In this document: piece by piece, positions 8,028 to 17,042 of the stretch
Numbering within the stretch: position 1 is the stretch's first letter
How the letters are laid out: each line of letters starts with the position of its first letter
Origin: Bacteroidaceae bacterium
Lineage (GTDB): Bacteria; Bacteroidota; Bacteroidia; Bacteroidales; Bacteroidaceae
Reading direction: 5' to 3'
Length of the DNA stretch: 64,000 nucleotides
NCBI GenBank assembly: GCA_017471185.1
Contig: JAFUVZ010000046.1
Coordinates: 1 to 64,000, forward strand
Program-made: the position numbers and the translations under genes
Notes under the pieces: model-generated
The model's input: only the letters and a program-made list of their open reading frames with translations
What the model was told of the DNA's origin: nothing
The model's database searches: none

Positions 8028-8375
8028 TTATCCTACCGGCTTGGTCTGCGCGTAGCCTTTACTCTTCAGCAAGTCGATGACACGCTGCTTGAAGTCGCCC
8101 TGCACCATTATCTCACCATCTTTAGCTGAGCCACCCACGCCGCAGCTGCTCTTCAATACCCTGCCCAGCTCCTTGAGGTCGTCCTCAGACCCCACGAAGC
8201 CTGTGATTAAAGTAACAGTCTTGCCTCCGCGGTTCTTGCGGTCAAGGCTGACACGCAGTTTCTGCTGCTGAGGAGGCAGGGTAGCGGTTGTATCTTCTTC
8301 AGTTTTCTCATACCTGAAATCGGGGTTGGTGGAATAAACCACGTTCAGTCTGTCTTTCCAATCGTTGTTTTTCAT
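8028..8375 (-). CDS. SUI1/eIF1-family translation factor (YciH-like)
   Basis: This 115-residue protein has a disordered N-terminus and a C-terminal SUI1 domain (about 45-110) with the signature RGGKTVTLITGF and GGSAKDGEIMVQGD. Bacterial members resemble eukaryotic initiation factor 1 and are thought to affect start-codon selection. The ATG at 8375 (MKNNDWKDRL) is preferred over a longer frame, whose extra residues would overlap the likely promoter (minus-strand TATTTTTG at 8395-8402). It diverges from the next gene. Confidence 0.88.
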   Translation of the reverse strand: MKNNDWKDRLNVVYSTNPDFRYEKTEEDTTATLPPQQQKLRVSLDRKNRGGKTVTLITGFVGSEDDLKELGRVLKSSCGVGGSAKDGEIMVQGDFKQRVIDLLKSKGYAQTKPVG

Positions 8376-8394
8376 ATTATTGAGAGTTTGTGTG

Positions 8395-8444
8395 CAAAAA
8401 TAGGCAAAAGATTGGTAACTTGTCGATGAAAATTCGTAAATTTG
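8395..8444. promoter_or_regulatory. Divergent promoters between SUI1 and the FAH-family gene
   Basis: The minus-strand TATTTTTG (8395-8402) lies 20 bases before the SUI1 start. The plus-strand TAAATTTG (8437-8444) lies 20 bases before the start at 8464 and has TTGG 21 bases further upstream. Both match TAnnTTTG. Confidence 0.5.
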
Positions 8445-8463
8445 CATATTAATTGGAAGAAGT

Positions 8464-9084
8464 ATGAAGATTATTTGCGTCGGCATGAACTATGCCTTAC
8501 ATAAAGAGGAATTAGGACATACGGAAGAATGCCCGGAACCTGTGATATTTATGAAGCCCGATTCAGCCGTCCTTCGTGATGGAAAGCCGTTCTTCCTGCC
8601 TAATGATATCTCTCAGGATGTGCAGTATGAAACGGAAGTGGTGGTGCGCATCAGCAGATTAGGACGGTATATCAGTCCGCAGTTCGTGCGCAGGTATTAT
8701 AACGCGGTGACCGTGGGCATTGACTTCACGGCAAGGGATTTGCAGCGTAAGTTTCGTGCCGCAGGCCATCCTTGGGAACTGAGCAAGGGCTTTGACGAGA
8801 GTGCCGTGATAGGCGACTTTATCCCTCTGGAAGAGGTGGGAGGCGATGTGCAGAACCTGCATTTCCATTTGGATATCGATGGCAAGACCGTGCAGCAGGG
8901 CTTCACGGGCGACATGCTGTTCAAGGTAGATGAGATTATCTGTTATGTAAGTAAGTTCATGACGCTCAAGATAGGTGACCTGATCTATACCGGCACTCCT
9001 GCCGGAGTGGGGCCTGTAAGCATTAACCAGCGCCTGCAGGGCTATCTGGAAGACAGGAAGCTGCTGGAATTTTACGTCAAATAA
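8464..9084 (+). CDS. Fumarylacetoacetate hydrolase-family protein
   Basis: A 206-residue protein with the FAH C-terminal catalytic fold. It begins MKIICVGMNYALHKEE and contains EPVIFMKPDSAV, the metal-ligand segment VQYETEVVVRI, GIDFTARDLQ, the KGFDESAVIGDF segment and TGTPAGVGPV near the end. Members are Mg-dependent hydrolases, decarboxylases or isomerases acting on 2-oxo acids with cleavable C-C bonds; the substrate cannot be told here. ispF follows 35 bases downstream on the same strand, so the two are probably cotranscribed. Confidence 0.88.
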   Translation: MKIICVGMNYALHKEELGHTEECPEPVIFMKPDSAVLRDGKPFFLPNDISQDVQYETEVVVRISRLGRYISPQFVRRYYNAVTVGIDFTARDLQRKFRAAGHPWELSKGFDESAVIGDFIPLEEVGGDVQNLHFHLDIDGKTVQQGFTGDMLFKVDEIICYVSKFMTLKIGDLIYTGTPAGVGPVSINQRLQGYLEDRKLLEFYVK

Positions 9085-9119
9085 TCAATGTGAGAAGCTT
9101 GTAACTTGTAATTAAAGAC

Positions 9120-9614
9120 ATGAAGATAAGAGTAGGATTCGGATATGATGTACACCAGCTGGTGGAAAACAGGGATTTGTGGATAGGAGGCGTAAAGCTG
9201 CATCATGCCAAAGGGCTGGCAGGGCATTCTGACGCCGACGTGCTGATTCACGCCATTTGCGACGCCTTGCTTGGGGCGGCAAACATGCGTGACATCGGCT
9301 ATCATTTCCCCGACAATGACGCGGAGTTTAAGGACATCGACAGCAAGATACTGCTCCGGAAAACAGTGGAGCTGATAGCCGGCAAGGGTTATACGGTGTG
9401 CAATATCGACGCTACCGTATGCGCTGAACACCCCAAGCTCAACCCGTATATTCCGGAGATGCAGCGGGTACTGGCAGAGGTGATGGGCATTGATGCCGAT
9501 GATGTTTCCATCAAGGCCACTACCACCGAGAAGTTGGGCTTCACTGGCAGGGAAGAGGGCATTTCTGCATACGCGACTGTTTTGATAGAAGATAAAAAAT
9601 ATAGATTACTATGA
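9120..9614 (+). CDS. ispF: 2-C-methyl-D-erythritol 2,4-cyclodiphosphate synthase
   Basis: IspF converts CDP-methylerythritol 2-phosphate to the cyclic diphosphate with release of CMP, in the MEP route to isoprenoids. The protein has 164 residues, the usual length. Metal ligands Asp10 and His12 (FGYDVH) and His44 (VLIHAICDALLGA) are present, as is the C-terminal signature KATTTEKLGFTGREEGI. Its stop overlaps the start of the GH78 gene in an ATGA, which implies translational coupling of two functionally unrelated genes. Confidence 0.96.
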   Translation: MKIRVGFGYDVHQLVENRDLWIGGVKLHHAKGLAGHSDADVLIHAICDALLGAANMRDIGYHFPDNDAEFKDIDSKILLRKTVELIAGKGYTVCNIDATVCAEHPKLNPYIPEMQRVLAEVMGIDADDVSIKATTTEKLGFTGREEGISAYATVLIEDKKYRLL

Positions 9615-12199
9615 AAAGTTTGAAAACGAAAAGTGCCGCTCTGGCAATAGCCGTGCTGGCCCTTACAGGATGTTCTACAGATCAACCGACAGGGAAATAT
9701 GCCAAGGTAGAAGCGTTGGATGCCGCTGCCTGGGATGCTTCAAAGTGGATATCTGTGACTGATGCCCCGGTCGTGACAGGAACTGTCTTTGAGCCTGGCA
9801 ACTGGCGTTCAGCAGATGGAGCCAGCTGGTTTGTATCTACCGTTAAGAATGAGAAGAAGGTGACGGAAGCCAAGTGGATGACTACTGCCTTGGGCGTTTA
9901 TGAACTCTATGTCAATGGGCAGCCCGTGGGTGATGAGATCCTGAAGCCAGGCTTCACCCATTACGCCAAGACCAAACGATCTTACACATACGATATAACA
10001 CCGATGCTTGAACGTAAGGGAGGTGCTGAAAACACACTCTCTGTGCAGGTCACTCCCGGATGGTGGGGCGACAAGATAATAACTCCTTCAGGACATGACG
10101 GAATGATTGGCAAGAAGTGTGCCTTCAGAGGCGTGCTGCAACTTACCTATTCAGACGGTTCAACCCAGTTGCTTGGTACAGACCTCGAGCATTGGAAAGC
10201 CGGTATCGCAGGTCCTGTAAAGCATGCGGGAATCTTCGACGGTGAGGAATATGATGCCCGTGTGCCTCAGGGATTTGAGAGTGCCGCCGCCTTCTCTACG
10301 CCAGAGATTAATACGGAGTTCAATGGTGAGATACTGCCTTCTGAGGGAGCAGAGATTTATCTACGCCATGACCTGACACTCAGTCCTGTCAAGGCGTATG
10401 TATGGAAAGACATCGAGAATGTCAAGGAAGAGGAATTTGGCAAGGTGGTCATCGCCCGTGAGTATCAGCCAGGCGAAGCAATGACGGTTCAGCCGGGCGA
10501 GACACTGGTGGTTGACTTCGGGCAGAACAGCGCGGCAGTTCCTTCCTTTGTGTTTAAGGCTGGTGAAGGTACCGTCCTTACCTGTCTGCCCGGCGAGTTG
10601 CTCAACGACGGGAACGGCGCAAAAAGCCGCGGCATGGATGGCCCTGAAGGCAGTGTGCACCGTGACAACCTGCGCATCGCTCCTACCGGCATGAGACTCA
10701 CTTACACCTTCGCTGGCAATGAGGACTTCGTTACCTATTATCCTCACTGCACATTCTTCGGATATCGTTTCGTGTCGGTCACGGCAACCGCTCCGGTAAC
10801 CATTCAGTCGTTGACATCTATCCCTGTATCTTCAATATCAGAGATGCTGGAGACAGGTACGATCACTACCGGCAATGAATTGGTGAACAAATTGATATCC
10901 AATACAGTCTGGGGACAGCGTTCCAACTATCTGTCGGTACCGACGGATTGTCCTCAGCGAAATGAGCGTCTGGGATGGACTGCCGATACTCAGGTGTTTG
11001 CCGAAACAGGCTCATTCTTTGCCAATACCGACAGATTCTTCCATAAGTGGATGCGTGACATGAGGGATTCGCAAAGTGAACTGGGAGGTTTTCCGGGTGT
11101 GGCTCCACTGGCGCAGTATGGTGAAAACATGATGCGTCTGGGATGGGCTGATGCAGGTATCATCGTGCCGTGGACCGTGTGGAAGCAGTTTGGAGATACC
11201 GAAATCATTAACGAGAACTGGGATGCCATGACCCGTTATATCAACCACGTCAATGACACCAAGTATAATCACGTGGCCCTGAGCGCAGAGAACGGCAATT
11301 ATCAGTGGGCCGACTGGCTGAGCTATGAGCCGTTGGAGAGCTGTGGCGGAGGCGCTTTCACGATTACACCGAAGGGGAGGACCCCACTGCCTGAGGCTAT
11401 TGAATACTGGAATTACCTCAGCGCATCCTACTGGCTGATTGACGCGCAAATGATGAGAGACATGGCTAAGGCGACGGGCCGTGACGCCGCAGCTTATGAA
11501 CAGATGGCAAATACCGCCAGGGACTACATCAGAAGCACATTCATGCTCTCTGACGGAAAGTTTAAGACAGCTATCCTGAACACGATGCAGACTCCGGCTC
11601 TGTTTGCTTTGAAGAACCAGATCGTGGACGGTCAGGCAAAGGCAGACATGATAGCCCGGCTTCGTCAGAATTTCGCAGAGCATGAAAACTGCTTGCAGAC
11701 GGGTTTCCTGGGTACCTCCATCTTGATGAACACCCTTACGGAAAACGGCATGCAGGATATAGCATACGAACTGCTCTTCCAGCGCAAGAACCCAAGCTGG
11801 CTCTATTCTGTAGATAACGGGGCTACTACCATCTGGGAGCGCTGGAACAGCTATATGGTAGATAAAGGCATGGGTCCGCAGGGCATGAACAGTTTCAACC
11901 ATTATGCCTACGGATGCGTTTGCGCATGGCTATGGGAGACTGCCGCCGGCATTGCGGCTGATCCGGCCGTTCCGGGATTCAGACATATAGTCATGCGTCC
12001 GTTGCCAGACAAGCGGTTAGGCCATCTGGAAGCTGAGTATCAGTCAGCCGCCGGCCTGATCAAGAGCGCATGGAAATATGAAGGTGACCAGTGGACTTGG
12101 GAGTTTACGGTTCCTGAGGGCGCTACGGCTACCGTAACCCTGCCTGGAGAGACTGAGTCTAAAGAATACGGGGCAGGCACTTATACTTTGACAAAATGA
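9611..12199 (+). CDS. GH78-family alpha-L-rhamnosidase lipoprotein
   Basis: An 862-residue protein with a lipoprotein signal peptide (LALTGC at about 16-21), so it is probably membrane-anchored facing the periplasm or surface. The N-terminal half holds the beta-sandwich modules that bind rhamnosides, with VYELYVNGQPVGDE-like text near 95. The (alpha/alpha)6 catalytic barrel covers about 430-780, with CPQRNERLGWTADTQ near residue 450 and TTIWERWNSY near 742, the conserved acidic motifs of GH78. A C-terminal beta domain follows. It should release terminal rhamnose from pectin, plant glycosides or bacterial polysaccharides. The gene overlaps both neighbours by four bases (ATGA), and no SusC/SusD pair is nearby. 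Confidence 0.9.
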   Translation: MKSLKTKSAALAIAVLALTGCSTDQPTGKYAKVEALDAAAWDASKWISVTDAPVVTGTVFEPGNWRSADGASWFVSTVKNEKKVTEAKWMTTALGVYELYVNGQPVGDEILKPGFTHYAKTKRSYTYDITPMLERKGGAENTLSVQVTPGWWGDKIITPSGHDGMIGKKCAFRGVLQLTYSDGSTQLLGTDLEHWKAGIAGPVKHAGIFDGEEYDARVPQGFESAAAFSTPEINTEFNGEILPSEGAEIYLRHDLTLSPVKAYVWKDIENVKEEEFGKVVIAREYQPGEAMTVQPGETLVVDFGQNSAAVPSFVFKAGEGTVLTCLPGELLNDGNGAKSRGMDGPEGSVHRDNLRIAPTGMRLTYTFAGNEDFVTYYPHCTFFGYRFVSVTATAPVTIQSLTSIPVSSISEMLETGTITTGNELVNKLISNTVWGQRSNYLSVPTDCPQRNERLGWTADTQVFAETGSFFANTDRFFHKWMRDMRDSQSELGGFPGVAPLAQYGENMMRLGWADAGIIVPWTVWKQFGDTEIINENWDAMTRYINHVNDTKYNHVALSAENGNYQWADWLSYEPLESCGGGAFTITPKGRTPLPEAIEYWNYLSASYWLIDAQMMRDMAKATGRDAAAYEQMANTARDYIRSTFMLSDGKFKTAILNTMQTPALFALKNQIVDGQAKADMIARLRQNFAEHENCLQTGFLGTSILMNTLTENGMQDIAYELLFQRKNPSWLYSVDNGATTIWERWNSYMVDKGMGPQGMNSFNHYAYGCVCAWLWETAAGIAADPAVPGFRHIVMRPLPDKRLGHLEAEYQSAAGLIKSAWKYEGDQWTWEFTVPEGATATVTLPGETESKEYGAGTYTLTK

Positions 12200-13569
12200 A
12201 TGATTCCATGAAGAAATTACTCTTTTTTACAGCTATGTTGGCATGGATGTGTTGCGCAGGCCTCTATGCCCAGGATACGTTGCGCTATCATATAGACTTG
12301 AGAGACAAGGCTGCCACGGACTTTAGTCTGAAGCATCCCGAGAAGTTTCTCTCAGCAAAAGCGTTACAGCGCAGAGAAAGGCAACGTCTGAAGGTGGATT
12401 CTACAGACTTGCCCGTACCTAAGGCCTACGTTAAAGCCATTCAACGCACTGGCGTGAAAGTCTTGCTGACCAGTAAATGGGAGAACTTTGTCACTGTTTC
12501 ATGCAATGACACGGCTGCGATAGAGCAGATCAGGCGGCTTCCATTTGTAAAGAGCGCTTACAAGGTCTGGAAGGCTCCTGAGCATGTGTTACCCATGTCA
12601 CGAGACACCATCATAAACAGTGTCACCGTTAATCCTGACAGTATCTATGGTACTGGATTTGGACAGATTCATATCAGTAATGGTGACAAACTTCATGATG
12701 CTGGTTTCAAGGGACAAGGCATGACGATTGCCGTGATTGACGGAGGTTTTCATAATTTAGACAGAATACCTGTACTTGATAACGTGAAGGTGCTGGGCAC
12801 TAAGGATTTCGTAAATCCAGATTCTGACATCTATGGCGAAGCCACTCACGGACTGAGTGTGCTTTCCTGCATGGCTGCCAACAAGCCTGGTGCCATGATT
12901 GGCACTGCGCCCGAAGCATCCTACTGGCTGTTGAGAAGCGAAGACTCTGACTCTGAATATCCTGTGGAACAAGATTTTTGGGCAGCTGCTGTGGAGTTTG
13001 CTGATAGTGTTGGCGTTGACTTGGTCAACACCTCTTTAGGCTACAATGAGTTTGATGACTCTACGATGGATTTCAGGCTAAGAGACCTGGACGGACGCAG
13101 TTCTGTTATTTCCCGTGTGGCAGGGCGTATGGCAGACAAGGGAATGATTCTTGTATGCAGCGCCGGCAATTCGGGCAATTCAGCCTGGAAGAAAATCACC
13201 CCTCCGGCCGATGCTGACAACATACTAACCGTTGGAGCCATGGTATGGCAGACACGTGTCATCGCTCCCTTCTCATCAGTGGGTAATTCTCAGGACGGAC
13301 GCGTGAAGCCTGACGTGGTGGCTGCTGGTGTCAGGGCAAACGTTATCAATGCCAGAGGCAGTCAAGGTAAGGCCAACGGAACTTCGTTCGCCTCACCTAT
13401 CATGTGCGGTATGGTGGCATGCCTGTGGCAGGCCTGCCCTACCCTCACCGCCAAGGAAATGATTGAGTTAGTGCGTCGGTCTGGCGACCGTGCAGAATAT
13501 CCTGACAATATATACGGCTATGGTATTCCTGACATGTGGCAAGCTTACCAGAGTTATATGAATAAATAG
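12196..13569 (+). CDS. Secreted subtilisin-like serine peptidase (S8)
   Basis: This 457-residue protein has a signal peptide ending near GLYAQD (about residue 25), a propeptide-like region (about 27-140) and a peptidase S8 domain. The catalytic triad is Asp182 (AVIDGGF), His218 (ATHGLSV) and Ser397 (GTSFASP); the oxyanion Asn is in CSAGNSGN. It is probably exported to the periplasm or surface. It starts inside the end of the rhamnosidase gene (ATGA overlap); the ATG at 12208 is an alternative start with a more typical signal peptide. A protease in the same transcript as a glycosidase suggests nutrient scavenging, but that is inference. Confidence 0.9.
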   Translation: MNDSMKKLLFFTAMLAWMCCAGLYAQDTLRYHIDLRDKAATDFSLKHPEKFLSAKALQRRERQRLKVDSTDLPVPKAYVKAIQRTGVKVLLTSKWENFVTVSCNDTAAIEQIRRLPFVKSAYKVWKAPEHVLPMSRDTIINSVTVNPDSIYGTGFGQIHISNGDKLHDAGFKGQGMTIAVIDGGFHNLDRIPVLDNVKVLGTKDFVNPDSDIYGEATHGLSVLSCMAANKPGAMIGTAPEASYWLLRSEDSDSEYPVEQDFWAAAVEFADSVGVDLVNTSLGYNEFDDSTMDFRLRDLDGRSSVISRVAGRMADKGMILVCSAGNSGNSAWKKITPPADADNILTVGAMVWQTRVIAPFSSVGNSQDGRVKPDVVAAGVRANVINARGSQGKANGTSFASPIMCGMVACLWQACPTLTAKEMIELVRRSGDRAEYPDNIYGYGIPDMWQAYQSYMNK

Positions 13570-13589
13570 TTGTAAGCTACAGGCTGCAA

Positions 13590-14924
13590 ATGGCAAGTTA
13601 TATGATCAACAGTCAACGGTCAACGGTCAACAACCCTGAAGCCATAACGCTTTATGAGTTGAACAGTCTGGTGAGGAATATGCTTGAGCTGGACCTGCCT
13701 GAAACCTATTGGGTACAGGCGGAACTCAGTGAGGTGCGCGTTAACAATGGCCATTGCTATGTGGAGTTCGTGCAGAAAGACAAGCGAGGCAACGGTCTGG
13801 TGGCCAAGGCACGCGGAACCGTCTGGCGCAGTGTGTTCGCTACCTTGAAGCCTTATTTCGAGCAGGCTACCGGGCAACTCTTTACCGCAGGAATCAAGGT
13901 CTTGGTAGAGGTCAGCGTCAGCTTTCATGAACTTTACGGCTACTCGCTCAATGTGGTTGATATCGACCCTTCCTATACCATGGGTGATATGGCTCGCAAG
14001 CGGCAGGAAATCATCCGCCAGCTGGAGGAAGAAGGGGTGCTGAATCTGAACAAGGAGCTGGATATGCCAGTCCTGCCTAAGCGTGTGGCTGTGATATCTT
14101 CAGCCACTGCAGCAGGTTTCGGCGATTTCTCCAGACAACTGGCCGACAATGCAGGAGGCTTCTATTTCCATGCGGAACTTTTCCCTGCCGTCATGCAGGG
14201 AGATGAAGTGGAACAGTCGGTACTTGCCGCCTTGGGCAGCATTTATGATAGGGAAAGCGAGTTTGATGTTGTGGTCATTATTCGTGGAGGCGGTGCTGTC
14301 TCTGATCTCACGGGATTTGACACCTATGACCTGGCTGCCGCAGTGGCACAGTTCCCTTTGCCAATCATCACCGGTATAGGTCATGAACGTGATGATACCG
14401 TGTTGGACCTTGTTTCGCATACCCGCGTCAAGACACCTACTGCCGCCGCCGAATACCTGATTGGTCTGATGCAGCAGGCTGCGGATGAGTTGTCTGAGCT
14501 TTCCACACGTCTGAACCAGGGTGTGGCATGGCTGATTGCTTCAAACAAGGAACTGCTGGTGCGCCTGCAGTCGAAGATACCGGCAAAAGCTATACAACGG
14601 GTGGCTGACGGTAAACTGTACCTGCAACGTGTCAGCCAGCGTATTCTGCAAGGGGCTATGTCGCAGGTAAACCGGAAACGTCAGTCGTTACCCCAGCTGT
14701 CACATTTGATTCAGGTAGCTCAAGCGCAGGCAGAAAAGCAACGCTATCAACTGATGCTGATGCGGCAGAAAGTGGCGGATGCTTCACCGGATAAATTGCT
14801 GGTTCGTGGTTATAGCATTACCCTCAGACACGGCAGGGTGGTGAAGGATGCCAGCCTCTTAAAGCCCGGGGATGAGATTGTGACTCGTCTGAAACAAGGC
14901 GAGGCCGTTTCCATAGTCAAATAA
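13590..14924 (+). CDS. xseA: Exodeoxyribonuclease VII large subunit
   Basis: XseA is the catalytic subunit of exonuclease VII, which degrades single-stranded DNA to oligonucleotides. The 444-residue protein has the N-terminal OB fold (LYELNSLV through about 110), the central nuclease region with VVIIRGGGAVSDLTGFD and GIGHERDDTVLD, and a long helical region. The N-terminal NSQRSTVNN is encoded by a GTCAACG tandem tract (13612-13631), so the annotated start is uncertain; the ATG at 13602 is an alternative. xseB follows after 42 bases. Confidence 0.95.
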   Translation: MASYMINSQRSTVNNPEAITLYELNSLVRNMLELDLPETYWVQAELSEVRVNNGHCYVEFVQKDKRGNGLVAKARGTVWRSVFATLKPYFEQATGQLFTAGIKVLVEVSVSFHELYGYSLNVVDIDPSYTMGDMARKRQEIIRQLEEEGVLNLNKELDMPVLPKRVAVISSATAAGFGDFSRQLADNAGGFYFHAELFPAVMQGDEVEQSVLAALGSIYDRESEFDVVVIIRGGGAVSDLTGFDTYDLAAAVAQFPLPIITGIGHERDDTVLDLVSHTRVKTPTAAAEYLIGLMQQAADELSELSTRLNQGVAWLIASNKELLVRLQSKIPAKAIQRVADGKLYLQRVSQRILQGAMSQVNRKRQSLPQLSHLIQVAQAQAEKQRYQLMLMRQKVADASPDKLLVRGYSITLRHGRVVKDASLLKPGDEIVTRLKQGEAVSIVK

Positions 14925-14966
14925 CCCATTATCCATTATTCATTGTTCATTATTCATTAATTCATT

Positions 14967-15155
14967 ATGAAAGAAACTTATTCACAAGCATTGCAGCGGT
15001 TAGAGAAGATAGTGGCGCAGATTGACAGCGGAGAGCTGGAAATAGACCAGCTGGCTGACAAAATCAAGGAAGCGAACGCCATTATCGAGTTCTGCAACGA
15101 TAAATTAACCAAAGCAGACGAGGAAATTAAAAAATTATCAGAAGAAAAGCAGTAA
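14967..15155 (+). CDS. xseB: Exodeoxyribonuclease VII small subunit
   Basis: A 62-residue helical protein, MKETYSQALQRLEKIV with SGELEIDQLADKIKEA, is the standard XseB pattern. It binds the helical arm of XseA and is needed for stable exonuclease VII. The 42-base gap after xseA is a low-complexity tract of TTATTCAT units. Size and neighbour leave little doubt. Confidence 0.95.
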   Translation: MKETYSQALQRLEKIVAQIDSGELEIDQLADKIKEANAIIEFCNDKLTKADEEIKKLSEEKQ

Positions 15156-15171
15156 ATTGGAGAATAAATGC

Positions 15172-15179
15172 TAATTTTG
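15172..15179 (+). promoter_or_regulatory. Probable -7 box for ilvE
   Basis: TAATTTTG matches TAnnTTTG and lies 43 bases before the ilvE start codon. No good -33 element is seen, so the gene may also be read through from xseB. Confidence 0.4.
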
Positions 15180-15221
15180 CATTCAATTGTTGCAAATGGT
15201 AAGTTTTTAATAGTGTAAGAT

Positions 15222-16241
15222 ATGAACGAAATTGATTGGAAGAATCTGTCATTCGGATACATGAAGACGGATTACAACGTGAGAATGTACTACCGTAACG
15301 GTAAGTGGGGTGAACTGGAAGTGTGCAGCGAGGAGACCATCCCCATGCACATGGCTGCCACCTGTCTGCATTATGGGCAGGAGGCTTTCGAAGGTTTGAA
15401 GGCATACCGGGGCAAGGATGGTAAGATTCGTATCTTCCGCCCGGAAGAGAATGCGGCCCGTTTACAGAACACCTGCGATGGCATCTTAATGCCTAAAATC
15501 ACAACAGAGCAGTTTGTGGCTGCCGTCAAGAAGGTAGTGAAGCTCAATGAACGTTTTCTGCCTCCTTATGAATCAGGCGCGACCCTATATATCCGTCCGT
15601 TGCTGATAGGCACCTCGGCACAGGTGGGCGTGCATCCGGCTTCTGAGTATCTGTTCGTGATATTCGTCACCCCTGTCGGCCCGTATTTCAAGGGTGGTTT
15701 CTCTACCAATCCGTATGTCATTATCCGTGACTATGATCGTTCCGCGCCCCTGGGTACAGGTATTTATAAAGTAGGTGGTAATTATGCGGCAAGTCTTCGT
15801 GCTAATAAAATGGCTCATGACTTGGGCTATAGCTGTGAATTCTACCTGGATGCCAAGGAAAAGAAATACATGGATGAATGTGGTGCCGCAAATTTCTTCG
15901 GCATCAAGAATAATACTTATATAACACCTAAATCTACATCTATCCTGCCATCAGTGACAAATAAGAGCCTGATGCAGCTGGCAGAAGACCTGGGCATGAA
16001 AGTCGAACGTCGCCAGATTCCAGAGGAAGAGCTTTCCACTTTTGAGGAAGCCGGCGCATGTGGTACAGCTGCCGTCATCAGTCCGATTTCTTACATCGAC
16101 GACTATGACACCAAGCAGCGCTTTGTGTTCAGTAAAGACGGTAAGCCAGGTCCGCTCTCAACGAAGCTTTACAACAAGCTGCGTGCCATCCAGTATGGTG
16201 ACGAGCCTGACGTGCATGGATGGGTGACCGTTCTTGACTGA
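15222..16241 (+). CDS. ilvE: Branched-chain amino acid aminotransferase
   Basis: A 339-residue fold-type IV PLP aminotransferase. The PLP lysine is Lys183 in [10 protein letters not shown], and [12 protein letters not shown] and [12 protein letters not shown] mark the phosphate-binding and substrate regions. It interconverts Val, Leu and Ile with their 2-oxo acids using 2-oxoglutarate/glutamate. The length and the [20 protein letters not shown] start fit the longer BCAT subgroup shared with eukaryotes and Bacteroidetes. trmB begins two bases after its stop. Confidence 0.95.
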   Translation: MNEIDWKNLSFGYMKTDYNVRMYYRNGKWGELEVCSEETIPMHMAATCLHYGQEAFEGLKAYRGKDGKIRIFRPEENAARLQNTCDGILMPKITTEQFVAAVKKVVKLNERFLPPYESGATLYIRPLLIGTSAQVGVHPASEYLFVIFVTPVGPYFKGGFSTNPYVIIRDYDRSAPLGTGIYKVGGNYAASLRANKMAHDLGYSCEFYLDAKEKKYMDECGAANFFGIKNNTYITPKSTSILPSVTNKSLMQLAEDLGMKVERRQIPEEELSTFEEAGACGTAAVISPISYIDDYDTKQRFVFSKDGKPGPLSTKLYNKLRAIQYGDEPDVHGWVTVLD

Positions 16242-16243
16242 TT

Positions 16244-17002
16244 ATGGGAAAAGGAAAATTACAGAAATTCGCTGATATGGAAAGCTATCCTCATGTTTTC
16301 CAATATCCTTATTCTGTAGCAGAGAATATGCCGTTTGGCATGAAGGGGAAGTGGAACGAGGAGTTCTTCAACAATAACAATCCGATTGTATTGGAATTAG
16401 GGTGCGGGCGGGCTGAATATACTTTAGGTCTGGCTCGCCTTCATCCTGATTGCAATTATATTGCCGTTGATATAAAGGGCGCCCGTATGTGGACCGGCGC
16501 AAAGCAATCATTGCAGGAGGGCTTGAGGAATGTGGCTTTCCTACGTACGAATATCGAGATTATTGATCGCTTCTTCGCTCCGGGTGAGGTAAGTGAGATT
16601 TGGCTCACATTTCCCGATCCACAGATGAAGAAGGTTACGAAGCGTCTGACTTCTACCGACTTCCTTAACAGGTACCGTAGGTTTATGAAGGACGAAGGGG
16701 AGATTCATCTCAAGACCGATAGTAATTTCCTGTTCACCTATACCCGTCTGCTGGTGGAACTGAATATGCTACCGCTCAAGGCGATGACAAATGACCTCTA
16801 TCATTCCGGCATGGCAGATGAAGAACTGTCTATCCGAACGTATTATGAACAGCAATGGCTGGACAGAGGCATTGACATCAAGTACATCAGTTTCGGCTTG
16901 CCTTTGGAGGGCGACCTGCAGGAACCGGATGTTGAGATTGAACTGGATGACTATCGTAGTTACAACCGTAGCAAGCGCAGTTCTCTCCAAACTGCCAAAT
17001 AA
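16244..17002 (+). CDS. trmB: tRNA (guanine-N7-)-methyltransferase
   Basis: TrmB methylates G46 in the variable loop of tRNAs using S-adenosylmethionine. The 252-residue protein has the SAM motif [16 protein letters not shown], the acidic [12 protein letters not shown], and the family signature [11 protein letters not shown]. The C-terminal part is longer than in E. coli, as is common in Bacteroidetes. It sits directly downstream of ilvE with almost no gap, so the two are likely cotranscribed. Confidence 0.95.
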   Translation: MGKGKLQKFADMESYPHVFQYPYSVAENMPFGMKGKWNEEFFNNNNPIVLELGCGRAEYTLGLARLHPDCNYIAVDIKGARMWTGAKQSLQEGLRNVAFLRTNIEIIDRFFAPGEVSEIWLTFPDPQMKKVTKRLTSTDFLNRYRRFMKDEGEIHLKTDSNFLFTYTRLLVELNMLPLKAMTNDLYHSGMADEELSIRTYYEQQWLDRGIDIKYISFGLPLEGDLQEPDVEIELDDYRSYNRSKRSSLQTAK

Positions 17003-17042
17003 CTTCCTGGCTATCATTATTAATTATTAATTATCCATTATT

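Noticed and set aside
11012..11902. 296-codon open frame on the minus strand
   Set aside because: It lies wholly inside the GH78 gene and reflects codon bias of that gene.
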